From CAZMVU01 sp964569295 (GTDB taxonomy: Bacteria; Hydrogenedentota; Hydrogenedentia; Hydrogenedentales; JAGMZX01), in assembly GCA_964569295.1 (NCBI GenBank), contig CAZMVU010000003.1:17432-81431 (forward strand): DNA of 64,000 nt, read 5' to 3'. Below the pieces are notes generated by a model. The model was not told where the DNA came from and did not search any database. It worked only from the letters and a program-made list of their open reading frames with translations. The position numbers and the translations under genes are program-made. This document shows positions 17,274-25,861 of the stretch, piece by piece; position 1 is the first letter of the stretch, and each line of letters begins with the position of its first letter.

Positions 17274-18698
17274 ATGGCCGCCGAAGAAGAGCACCTTCTC
17301 GCGTGTTTGCGTGCGGGCAAGTGGCCCCGGGTAGTACTCGACTTCGACGACACCGTGTTTCTCGACAACTCGACCGAGCGTTTTCTCGATAACGCACGGC
17401 CGCGCCTGCTCACCTTTCTCGTCGTGCTGTGCAGCGACCGGCTCGTGGGATTGTCCGGCCGCATGGGCCTTTGTGCGCCGCGCCACTGGTGCGACTACAT
17501 CCGCGTGGTTGCGGTCTCCCTGTTGATGCCGTGGGCATGGCTGTGGTGGCGGTTGACGGCGAAGCGCCGGATGCGGTGCGGTATGAACCGGGCGCTTGTC
17601 GAGGCGGTCGCAGCGGGCAGGCCTGCCGAAGTAATCGTGGTGAGCTTTGGTATGCGCCACGTCATTCATCCAATGCTTGCAGCCCTTCCCTTTGATGTCA
17701 CGCTTGCCGCCTGCCGCATGGGCGTGCCGCCGGACAACCTGCGTGTCCGGGGCAAGGTCGCCGCCCTTCAAGAAATTCTGCCGTCCGATGCGGCCGGCGA
17801 AGCGGTCTATGTTACTGACTCCCTGGAGGAGCAAGCGGTCGCGGCGTGTGTGAGCGCGGCCTACACCGTGCAATGGGCCCCGTATAAGCCGCGGGCTTTC
17901 GCCCGGCTCTATGTACCCATGCGCTATGCGGTCGCCGGGAAGTACGCGGGCAAGAACTACCTCTGGAATCAGATTATCCAGGAGGACTTGCTGGTGGTGT
18001 TGCTGGCCTACGCGTTCGCCCCGGCGTATGCCGCCGCGCTCGCGCTGTTGTTCCTTTCGCTTTACGCCATCTACGAACGGGGCTACTACCACAATGATTT
18101 CGCCGCCGCGCCGCGTGAGGAAAGGCCCACGCGCAACGAACGAGCCGTGTTTTTCGAGGACTACCCAATCAACTGGGCATGGATTTGGGCGGGCGTCTTC
18201 GGTGTGGGGGGCGTAGCCATGCTGCACCTGGGCGGCGCGTTCGACCCCGCCGTCTTTCTGCGCGATGTGGTGCTGTGGGGCGGCATGCTGCTTGTGCTGC
18301 AGGCCTTGTTTTCCGCCTTCAATGCCATGGCGCCTCGGCGGCGGATCGCCGTTTTTCCGCTCCTTCACGGCATGAAGACATTCACGTTCGCTGTGGTTAT
18401 TCCGCTCACGCTGTTGGGCGCGCTCCTCCTGCTGGCGCAGGTCGCTTGTCAAAGCGTGAACTATGTCATTTACCGGCGCGGTGGGAATTGGGAACGTTTC
18501 AACCCGCACATCTTTCGCCTGCTGTTCTTCGCCGCGTTACTGATTCCGGCCAGTGTGCTGCACCCGGCGTTGCCGGAGGGGTTGCTGGGGTGGCGTGGTA
18601 TGCTCATTTGCGCATGGATGGCATTGCGAATTGCGGAACGCGCCTCGGGCACGGGGCTGCGGCGCGTGCTCTTGGGCCTTGTCCGGCGTGAACACTGA
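17274..18698 (+). CDS. HAD-like domain fused to a polytopic membrane domain
   Basis: 474 aa. Residues about 15-190 form a HAD phosphatase-like domain: motif I VVLDFDDTVFLDNS, motif II around VIVVSFGMRH, and motif IV YVTDSLEEQ. Residues about 225-465 are an integral membrane domain with roughly seven or eight hydrophobic helices. After the first helices comes YERGYYHNDFAAAP with REERPTRNER, where the ND...RP pattern recalls, but does not match, the Asp-rich loop of UbiA prenyltransferases. The gene lies between a sulfatase (6 nt) and a prenyl diphosphate synthase (93 nt). HAD domains fused to UbiA-type transferases are known, so a lipid or polyprenyl-phosphate role is a hypothesis. Confidence 0.75.
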   Translation: MAAEEEHLLACLRAGKWPRVVLDFDDTVFLDNSTERFLDNARPRLLTFLVVLCSDRLVGLSGRMGLCAPRHWCDYIRVVAVSLLMPWAWLWWRLTAKRRMRCGMNRALVEAVAAGRPAEVIVVSFGMRHVIHPMLAALPFDVTLAACRMGVPPDNLRVRGKVAALQEILPSDAAGEAVYVTDSLEEQAVAACVSAAYTVQWAPYKPRAFARLYVPMRYAVAGKYAGKNYLWNQIIQEDLLVVLLAYAFAPAYAAALALLFLSLYAIYERGYYHNDFAAAPREERPTRNERAVFFEDYPINWAWIWAGVFGVGGVAMLHLGGAFDPAVFLRDVVLWGGMLLVLQALFSAFNAMAPRRRIAVFPLLHGMKTFTFAVVIPLTLLGALLLLAQVACQSVNYVIYRRGGNWERFNPHIFRLLFFAALLIPASVLHPALPEGLLGWRGMLICAWMALRIAERASGTGLRRVLLGLVRREH

Positions 18699-18791
18699 GT
18701 ACCGCTGGTGCGTAAGCTGGTTTGCAGGCTTCGCGCACCACTTGCTATGCTTTGTGCGCTGCGCTCATCCAATGAGGAAACTTTCTGCGCC

Positions 18792-19658
18792 ATGGCGTCA
18801 CTGGACCTTGCTGAATACCTCGGCCATCACCGTGCCTCGGTGGATGATGCCGTGGCGTCGCGTCTGCCCGCTGCGGACCGGGAACCGCGGCTGGTGCACG
18901 AGGCGATGCGCTATGTCACCCTTTCCGGCGGCAAACGGCTGCGCCCTATTGTCTCGCTGGCCGTGGCTCAATTAGCGGGCCGCGCGCCGGCCCATCTGCT
19001 CGATGCCGCGTGTGCCGTCGAGCTGGTGCACACATCCTCGCTCATTCTCGATGATTTGCCTTGCATGGACGATGCGCAGGAGCGGCGTGGCCAACCGTGT
19101 ATCCATGTGAAATACGGCCGGGCGACGGCGCTGCTGGCGGCGATGGCGCTACTGTCACGCGCCTTTGAACTGGTAGCGGCCAATGCGGCCGCCGTGCGCC
19201 CGGAATCGGCCGCGGAAGTGGTGTCCATGTTGTCGAAAGCGGTGGGCAGCGAAGGGCTCGTGCACGGCCAACACCTCGATTTACAGCACACGGACGCCGA
19301 GCCGACGCTCGACGGCCTGATTCACATTCACGCGCTCAAGGCGGGCGCGCTCTTTCTGGCGGCGGTGCAGATACCCGCATGTCTCGCCGGCTTGAGCGGC
19401 CGGGAAACCAGTGCTCTTGCGGAGTATGCGCGCGGCGTGGGCCTGGCCTTCCAAATCATTGATGACCTGCACGATGCCGCATCGTCCCGGGAAGATGCGG
19501 GCAAAGGCACCTATGCCCAGTTGCTTGGTGAGCGGGGCGCGCGTGACCGGGCGAATGCGTTACTTAGCCAAGCAGTTCAGGCCCTCGCACCTTTTGGAGA
19601 GGCAGGCGAGCCCTTGCGGCTATTGGCGGAACACCTGCGCGCAAATATGGCGGTGTAG
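18792..19658 (+). CDS. Polyprenyl diphosphate synthase (short-chain trans type)
   Basis: About 288 aa from the ATG at 18792; in-frame ATGs at 18708 and 18747 are alternatives. It has the first Asp-rich motif DDLPCMDD with two residues between Asp pairs (typical of bacterial FPP/GGPP synthases), GGKRLRP near residue 45 for isopentenyl diphosphate binding, GQHLDL, and a second Asp motif FQIIDDLHD. It condenses IPP onto allylic diphosphates to make C15-C20 prenyl diphosphates. The residue before the first motif region (HTSSLILDD) is compatible with farnesyl or geranylgeranyl products, but product length cannot be read safely. It abuts the next gene (1 nt gap) and follows a membrane HAD protein. 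Confidence 0.92.
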   Translation: MASLDLAEYLGHHRASVDDAVASRLPAADREPRLVHEAMRYVTLSGGKRLRPIVSLAVAQLAGRAPAHLLDAACAVELVHTSSLILDDLPCMDDAQERRGQPCIHVKYGRATALLAAMALLSRAFELVAANAAAVRPESAAEVVSMLSKAVGSEGLVHGQHLDLQHTDAEPTLDGLIHIHALKAGALFLAAVQIPACLAGLSGRETSALAEYARGVGLAFQIIDDLHDAASSREDAGKGTYAQLLGERGARDRANALLSQAVQALAPFGEAGEPLRLLAEHLRANMAV

Positions 19659-19659
19659 C

Positions 19660-22011
19660 ATGCGTGTAGGTTCAGTGATAGCGGTTGCCGTAGTTATCAT
19701 TTCGCTCGCCGGCGTGCTGGGCTACTGGCTGGGCGAGGTCTCCGTGCCGGAAGCGAACTTGCCGGGCAATGGCGCAATAGCCACCGAAGAAGGGCCGGCA
19801 GAAGAAGACCCGGACCGCCCCCAAGTGACCATCGATCCCAACGCGCCCCCGGTCTTTTTTCATGCCCACGCCACGGCCAACGAGTGGAAAGTGGTGGCTG
19901 GCGAGATTGCCATGGCGGCAGAAGCGGGACTGCACCAATATGTCGTAACCGTTCGCGCGCCGTATGAGCCGGGCGCGGACATGCCCAAGGTGGCGGACCA
20001 GTTGCAACGGGTGATTGATGCCGATCCCGAAGCGGTATTTCTTGTGCGGGTGCAGCTCAATCCGCCCGGGGCCTGGCTCAAGGGGAACCGGAACGCAGCC
20101 GCGCACATCGATGGACAGGCGATGCGCTATCCCACGCCGGCCTCGGCGGCATGGGAGGCGCAGGCCAAGGACGCCTTGGGGGTTCTCGCGGAGCAGCTCG
20201 CGCGCCTGGAACGCTTTGATCGCCGTATCATGGGGTATGTGCTCTGCGCACTCGAGGACGATGCCTGGTCGCGCCCGGGTTACGACACGGCGGCCGACAA
20301 CCGCGACGGCTTTCGCCGTTGGCTTGCCCGCCGCTATCCGGATGCTGAAACGCTGCAGGCGGCGTGGGGCGATGACAGCGTGAGCGCGGACACGGCGGAA
20401 ATCCCCGCCCCTCTTTCGAACGGCGACACGGCGTCGGTCTTCTTTTCGTTGCCCGAGGAGCAGAACCAAGTGGACTTTCTGCGGTATACGGCGGAATCGA
20501 CGGCAGACGCGATCGCCGCGCTGACCACGCACCTCAAGAAGCGGTTGCGTCCGGAACAGCTCGTACTGGCGTCTTATGGCTATACCTTCGAGCATTTCGA
20601 CGCGTACACGGGGCACCTCGGGCTGGGCGCCATTATCGACAGCGATATCGACGGGTTTGTGGCGCCGGTAACCTATCACGATCGCGCCTTGGGCGGCACT
20701 GGCGCACTCATGGGGCCCGTGCATAGTGTGCGCCTCCACGGTAAGCAATGGTTTGTCGTGGACGACACGCGCACAGGCGTGGGCTATGAACGAGAGACCG
20801 GGCGGCTGACGCGCATGGAGGGCCTGCGTGGGGAAGATGTCTTCAATGTGCAGCGCCGTAACTTTGCCACCGCATTGGTGGGCGGGTTGGGGCTTGTCTG
20901 GGCAGACCCCGAGGGTGAGGGCTGGTTACACGACCCTGAGCAGTGGCGTGTCTTCCGCGGCATGCTCGATATTTACCGGGACTACACCGGCCCGGGCGCC
21001 GGTGGCACAGATGCGCGGGAGGCGGCTGCGCCCGCGGAGACACCGCTGGACCAGCAAGGACGTCAGCTCACCGTGGTGATCGATGAGCGCAGCCGCTTTT
21101 ACCAGCAGGTCGGCGAACCGTTGAGCGAACTGCTGTACAACGCCACCCGCAACGCCGCGTTGCGGGTGGGAACGCCGGTTACGTTCGTGCTCTTGCAGGA
21201 TGTGCTTGACGAGCAGTGCCCGCCCGCTTCGGCCTACCTTTTCCTCAACGCCTTCCGCCTGGATACGCACGAGCGCGCACGGTTGCACGGCCTGCTCGAA
21301 CGCCAGAAGGCGGCGGCACTCTGGATGTATGCGCCCGGCTATATAAGCGAAGAAGGCATGGCGGCCGGAAACGTGTCCGAAACCGTGCGAATGAAGGTGG
21401 CGGCCTTTGACGGGCCGGGCCAGAGCGGGTCGTCTTACGCGCTGGCAGGGCGCTGGGTGGGGGAAAACGAGGCTTTTGGTGCAGCGCATGCCTGGGCGCC
21501 CTTGTTTTACATTGACGACGACGAGGTGGATGTGGTGGCGAATTTCAGCGACAGCGGCCGCGCGAGCATCGGGGTGCGGTTTTTCGAGTCGGGCTGGGCC
21601 TCTGTTTTCGTCGCCGAGCCATTGCTGCCGCCCATGGTGATGCGCGAGTTGCTCCACATTCTCGAGCAGCCGCTCTACATGCGCGACCCGGCCAAGGCCC
21701 ACTTCGACGCGGTGCGCATTGGCCAGGGAATGCTGGCTATACACGGTCGTGTGGGCGGGGAGCGGTCCATCCAATTCGAGGATACCTGCGACGTGTACGA
21801 CCTGTTCGATCCACGGATTGGCTGGCCGCGGGCACGCGATATTCTCCTGCCTCTGCGCCGTGGCGAGACGCGCCTCTTACGTCTTGCACCCACTGACACA
21901 GAAGTTTCAGGAACCGCGGAAGACGCGCCGCACCCTGGGGAATCCAGCGTTGACCCGGCGATAAACGCCGAGAAGACAGAACAGGCGCCGTTGACAGGCA
22001 CCGCGCAATAG
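19660..22011 (+). CDS. Membrane-anchored glycoside hydrolase-like protein (GH42/GH-A-like)
   Basis: About 783 aa from the ATG one nt after the prenyl synthase stop. An N-terminal anchor helix (about residues 5-25) precedes an acidic linker. A TIM-barrel-like region (about 65-430) has GYVLCALEDDAW and FRRWLARRYPDAETLQAAWGDD, the latter strongly resembling the FxxWLxxxYxxxxxLNxAWG segment of GH42 beta-galactosidases. A second domain (about 470-640) resembles the class I glutamine amidotransferase-like trimerisation domain of the same enzymes (VDEQCPPASAYLFLNAFRL). The family is not certain and the catalytic acids are not identified. It probably acts on glycans outside the cytoplasmic membrane. 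Confidence 0.75.
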   Translation: MRVGSVIAVAVVIISLAGVLGYWLGEVSVPEANLPGNGAIATEEGPAEEDPDRPQVTIDPNAPPVFFHAHATANEWKVVAGEIAMAAEAGLHQYVVTVRAPYEPGADMPKVADQLQRVIDADPEAVFLVRVQLNPPGAWLKGNRNAAAHIDGQAMRYPTPASAAWEAQAKDALGVLAEQLARLERFDRRIMGYVLCALEDDAWSRPGYDTAADNRDGFRRWLARRYPDAETLQAAWGDDSVSADTAEIPAPLSNGDTASVFFSLPEEQNQVDFLRYTAESTADAIAALTTHLKKRLRPEQLVLASYGYTFEHFDAYTGHLGLGAIIDSDIDGFVAPVTYHDRALGGTGALMGPVHSVRLHGKQWFVVDDTRTGVGYERETGRLTRMEGLRGEDVFNVQRRNFATALVGGLGLVWADPEGEGWLHDPEQWRVFRGMLDIYRDYTGPGAGGTDAREAAAPAETPLDQQGRQLTVVIDERSRFYQQVGEPLSELLYNATRNAALRVGTPVTFVLLQDVLDEQCPPASAYLFLNAFRLDTHERARLHGLLERQKAAALWMYAPGYISEEGMAAGNVSETVRMKVAAFDGPGQSGSSYALAGRWVGENEAFGAAHAWAPLFYIDDDEVDVVANFSDSGRASIGVRFFESGWASVFVAEPLLPPMVMRELLHILEQPLYMRDPAKAHFDAVRIGQGMLAIHGRVGGERSIQFEDTCDVYDLFDPRIGWPRARDILLPLRRGETRLLRLAPTDTEVSGTAEDAPHPGESSVDPAINAEKTEQAPLTGTAQ

Positions 22012-22032
22012 GCGGCCCAAGCGGTTCAATAG

Positions 22033-22048
22033 GGCGGGTATTCCCGCC
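22033..22048. terminator. GC-rich hairpin between convergent genes
   Basis: GGCGGG (22033-22038) and CCCGCC (22043-22048) form a 6-bp stem with a TATT loop in the 71-nt space between the plus-strand glycosidase-like gene and the minus-strand sigma factor gene. There is no T-tract, so it may act as a transcription barrier for both strands or be incidental. Confidence 0.35.
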
Positions 22049-22082
22049 GGGGGGAGTCATAGGGCTGGCCATAGACAGCGCG

Positions 22083-22910
<828 letters not shown>

Positions 22911-22929
22911 TATCCTTCCTCAGCCAATA

Positions 22930-22947
22930 GTGCCGGCTACCCGGCAC
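22930..22947 (-). promoter_or_regulatory. Hairpin in the 5' untranslated region of the sigma factor gene
   Basis: GTGCCGG (22930-22936) and CCGGCAC (22941-22947) form a perfect 7-bp stem with a 4-nt loop about 20 nt upstream of the sigma factor ATG on the minus strand. It could modulate translation or transcript stability, or be an operator. No T-run follows on the gene strand. Confidence 0.35.
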
Positions 22948-23285
22948 GAAAACTTTTGCGCGCACGGTAATACAATTCACGCCGGGGACGAGCAACCGGG
23001 GCCCGTCCACCTGAGTATAACAAGGCACAAGGGCTCTGCCCTTCCCATTGTCCATTTGCGGCACCGTAGCGCCGACTGCCTCACATTCCATCATACGCAG
23101 GCTTGCACGGGATCTCAAGCATAGAGCACCTGCTCTGTCAACACGGAACAGTGATTGTAACCTGCTGCCATTGCACGGCTTGTCAGGCTAGCCCAACCCC
23201 CGTTGGCCGTTGCTCTTCTGAAACCGTGTTGCGGTGGTAGCTGTCGCGGTGAGGCTATACAAAACGCGCTTGCACCACACCCTGG

Positions 23286-23314
23286 TTGACATGTCGCTGC
23301 GTGCAAGGCACAAT
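23286..23314 (+). promoter_or_regulatory. Promoter of tadA, possibly giving a leaderless mRNA
   Basis: TTGACA (23286-23291) is followed by a 17-nt spacer and CACAAT (23309-23314; 4/6 to consensus). The predicted initiation site falls at or within a few nt of the ATG at 23322, and no Shine-Dalgarno sequence is present, which fits leaderless translation. Confidence 0.5.
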
Positions 23315-23321
23315 CGCCGCC

Positions 23322-23810
23322 ATGCTCGATCCCCACGAACGCTACATGCGCTATGCCTTGCGTGAAGCCCAGCGCGCCGAAGAGGCGGGTGAGGTACCGG
23401 TGGGGTGTGTCATCGTGTGCGACGATGAGATCGTCGGCAAGGGCTGTAATCAGCGAGAGTTGTTGCAGGACCCGACGGCCCATGCCGAGGTCATTGCCAT
23501 TACCGCCGCGGCCAATGCGTTGCGTTCCTGGCGCCTGGAGAACACGCGGATGTACGTCACCCTGGAACCCTGCGCAATGTGTGCGGGCGCCATCATCCTC
23601 GCGCGTATTCCCGAAGTCTACTTTGGCGCCTTCGACACGAAAGCCGGGTGTGTGGGGTCGCTCATGAATCTACTGGCCGATGCCCGCTTCAACCATCGGC
23701 CGGCGGTTTACCCCGGCATTCTTGCCGATGAGTGCGGCGCCTTGTTGTCCAACTTCTTCCGCGGTATACGCGAACTGGGCCGCGATCGCAAGAAAGAAGG
23801 ACTGAACTGA
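23322..23810 (+). CDS. tadA: tRNA adenosine(34) deaminase TadA
   Basis: About 162 aa from the ATG at 23322. Zinc/catalytic motifs of the cytidine/deoxycytidylate deaminase fold are present: PTAHAEVIAI (His ligand plus proton-shuttling Glu) and EPCAMCAGAI (two Cys ligands). VPVGCVIV near residue 24 and GAFDTKAGCVGS near 107 are TadA hallmarks. It converts adenosine-34 to inosine in the tRNA-Arg(ACG) wobble position. A guanine deaminase is the main alternative, but the GxVGS segment favours TadA. The phosphoesterase gene follows 24 nt downstream. Confidence 0.92.
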   Translation: MLDPHERYMRYALREAQRAEEAGEVPVGCVIVCDDEIVGKGCNQRELLQDPTAHAEVIAITAAANALRSWRLENTRMYVTLEPCAMCAGAIILARIPEVYFGAFDTKAGCVGSLMNLLADARFNHRPAVYPGILADECGALLSNFFRGIRELGRDRKKEGLN

Positions 23811-23834
23811 AGGGACTGCTTTGAAGGACTACTC

Positions 23835-24851
23835 ATGGACAAGCACATAACACGGCGGGGATTTCTGGGCGGCGCCGCTGGCCTGGCGGCGGCACTGGGC
23901 GTGCACTATAAGGCCCATGCCAAGCCGGCAGCCGAACCGTGGACGTTCATACACGTTACGGATATCCATGTCGGGTCGCCGCGATCGTTTCGGTTTGCCC
24001 CCGCCTGGAACGAAAACTGGCAGACCGCCCGCAAGCAGATTGTTGACCGGAAGCCGGACTTGCTTCTCGTGGGCGGCGACCTCACCCGCGACGGTTCCAT
24101 TCACCGGTTCGAACTCGAGGCGATCAAGGCTGACCTCGACGCGCTGCCTTTCCCATACCATGTGACGCCGGGCAACATGGATACCGGCAACAAACACACC
24201 GGCAAACAGGGAGTGCGCAAGAACCGCGACGACCTCGCACTCAACATGACCTCCGCACAACTGAAGCAGTTTGAGGACGTCTTCGGCCCGCATTGCTGGA
24301 CGTTCCTTCACAAGAACGTGCGCTTCTCCAGCTTTTGCGACATGGTGGCTGGCTCGGGTCTGCCGGAAGAAGCGCCGTTCTGGGAATGGATGGAAGCCCA
24401 GGAAGACGCGGCACAGGCAACCTGCCACGTGTGGATGATGCACTCGGCGCTGTTCACCGAGACGCTCGACGAACCGAACTACGACATCGCCGACCCCGAC
24501 GAATACCTCAACTGGTACTTCGGCGTCGACGAACCGCACCGCAGCCGAATCATGAAGACCCTCAAGGCCACTGGCGCCGACCTGCTGTTGAGCGGGCATG
24601 TGCATTGCCGGCGCTGGCGCGAGGCGGAAGGAGTGCGGTTTCACATCAATCCCTCGACCGCCTTCAAACAGTGGGGCGGCCACTGGCCCGACGGCGATGA
24701 CAGCCTCGGTTTTGTCGAGTACACGGTGTCGGCCGGGGACATCACGGCGGAGTATATCCCGCTGGCGGCCGAGTCCCACGCAAAAGGCTATGGCCCAGGT
24801 GGCCATCCCAAGCCCGAAGAACGCGATTACACCATAGCCTGGGAGAAGTAG
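23835..24851 (+). CDS. Tat-exported calcineurin-like metallophosphoesterase
   Basis: 338 aa with a twin-arginine signal (ITRRGFLGGAAGLAAALG). The dimetal site motifs occur in order: HVTDIHVG (D-x-H), VGGDLTRDG (GD), TPGNMD (GN followed by Asp instead of the usual His), and LLSGHVHCRRW (GHxH). It belongs to the family of phosphoesterases acting on phosphomonoesters or diesters in the periplasm; the substrate is not evident. GNMD instead of GNHD removes the common catalytic His, which some exported homologues share. It could be co-transcribed with tadA. Confidence 0.88.
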   Translation: MDKHITRRGFLGGAAGLAAALGVHYKAHAKPAAEPWTFIHVTDIHVGSPRSFRFAPAWNENWQTARKQIVDRKPDLLLVGGDLTRDGSIHRFELEAIKADLDALPFPYHVTPGNMDTGNKHTGKQGVRKNRDDLALNMTSAQLKQFEDVFGPHCWTFLHKNVRFSSFCDMVAGSGLPEEAPFWEWMEAQEDAAQATCHVWMMHSALFTETLDEPNYDIADPDEYLNWYFGVDEPHRSRIMKTLKATGADLLLSGHVHCRRWREAEGVRFHINPSTAFKQWGGHWPDGDDSLGFVEYTVSAGDITAEYIPLAAESHAKGYGPGGHPKPEERDYTIAWEK

Positions 24852-24890
24852 TCTCTCGCCGCGATGCGCGCTGCACCGGCCTGCTTTTTC

Positions 24891-24899
24891 TGGTATAAT
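24891..24899 (+). promoter_or_regulatory. Extended -10 promoter of the class II aldolase gene
   Basis: TGGTATAAT (24891-24899) is an extended -10 with a perfect TATAAT hexamer, 36 nt upstream of the ATG at 24936. No clear -35 accompanies it, as is usual for extended -10 promoters. Confidence 0.55.
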
Positions 24900-24935
24900 C
24901 GCGCCTTCACCGCAACTAACCGGGAACGAAATGTC

Positions 24936-25691
24936 ATGCCTGAAGTGCTCGAACAACTGATCGAAATGTCGCAATACCTCGGTGCGCCCGGCCGGCCCTA
25001 CGCCATCCTTGGCGAAGGCAACACGTCCGCACGCATCGACGACGACACTTTCTACGTCAAGGCCTCCGGGACCACCCTGTCCACCATTGGTGGGGAGGGG
25101 CTCGTGCGGGTGTCCATCAGCAAGGTCACCGCCATCCTGGACGATAAGAATGCCGGCGACACCGAGGTCAAGCAGGCGCTCGAGGCATCCCGCGTCGACC
25201 CGAATGAGCAGCAGATGCCCTCCGTCGAGACCGTGATGCACGCCTTGCTCTATCGATACCCTGAGTACCGCTTTATCGGCCACACGCATCCGGTGGCGAT
25301 CAATGGCCTCATGTGTTCGGAAAAGGCGGAAGAGGCCGCCCTGGGCCGGCTCTGCCCGGACCACATCGTGGTGTGCGGCCACAAGTCCGTTTTCGTGCCC
25401 TACGTTGATCCGGGCCTTGTGTTGGCGCGGGAGGTGCGCGACCGGGTGGCACGGTTTGTCGAGGAGGAGGGCGTGCTGCCCAAGTGCCTCATGCTCGAGA
25501 ACCACGGCATCTTCGCACTGGGCGACTCGGCGCAGCAGGTGAAAAACATCACCGATATGGCGGAGAAAATGGCCAAAGTACTCCTTGGCGCGTACGCCGC
25601 CGGTGGGCCGCGGTTCATGAGCGAGGCCGACATCCGCCGCATCGATTCGCGCCCGGACGAGCACTACCGCCAGAAGCTGCTCGCAAACTGA
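24936..25691 (+). CDS. Class II aldolase/adducin family protein
   Basis: About 251 aa from the ATG at 24936. GEGNTSARI near residue 25 and VKASGTTL near 45 bind the substrate phosphate in sugar-phosphate aldolases of this fold. The zinc site is FIGHTHPVAI (His-x-His) and a third His lies in LENHGIFALGD. Members cleave L-fuculose-, L-rhamnulose- or similar 1-phosphates, or epimerise ribulose 5-phosphate; an aldolase role is plausible because the next genes handle ketose or alditol phosphates. The exact substrate is not determined by what I can see. Confidence 0.85.
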   Translation: MPEVLEQLIEMSQYLGAPGRPYAILGEGNTSARIDDDTFYVKASGTTLSTIGGEGLVRVSISKVTAILDDKNAGDTEVKQALEASRVDPNEQQMPSVETVMHALLYRYPEYRFIGHTHPVAINGLMCSEKAEEAALGRLCPDHIVVCGHKSVFVPYVDPGLVLAREVRDRVARFVEEEGVLPKCLMLENHGIFALGDSAQQVKNITDMAEKMAKVLLGAYAAGGPRFMSEADIRRIDSRPDEHYRQKLLAN

Positions 25692-25764
25692 AACGGGCGG
25701 CAGGGAGCGCTGCTCTGTGAGCAGCCGTCTTTTCCCATGGCACAAAAAGGTTTGATTCGCCATC

Positions 25765-25791
25765 GGGAGGGCGAGCGTCCCCGCGAGCCGT
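25765..25791 (+). repeat. Dispersed repeat, copy 1
   Basis: The run beginning GGGAGGGCGAGCGTCCC and continuing CGCGAGCCGT is nearly identical to 60014-60039. It lies in the 170-nt spacer between the aldolase and reductase genes and contains GGGA..TCCC self-complementarity. Confidence 0.6.
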
Positions 25792-25861
25792 TCTTGAAGA
25801 AGTTGGCCGCGGGCTTGTCCGCCTCGGGCCGGCCTTTCCTGAAGACTACAAGGAGATTACC

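Larger units (their letters stand above)
22911..23321. other. 411-nt divergent intergenic region between sigma factor and tadA
   Basis: No gene or recognisable RNA gene is visible. It holds the hairpin next to the sigma gene (22930-22947) and the tadA promoter (23286-23314). The rest is unremarkable sequence. Confidence 0.5.

Noticed and set aside
15753..18509. 918-aa minus-strand open frame across the sulfatase and HAD-membrane genes
   Set aside because: Spans two well-supported plus-strand genes and shows His/Arg/Gln-rich noise composition.
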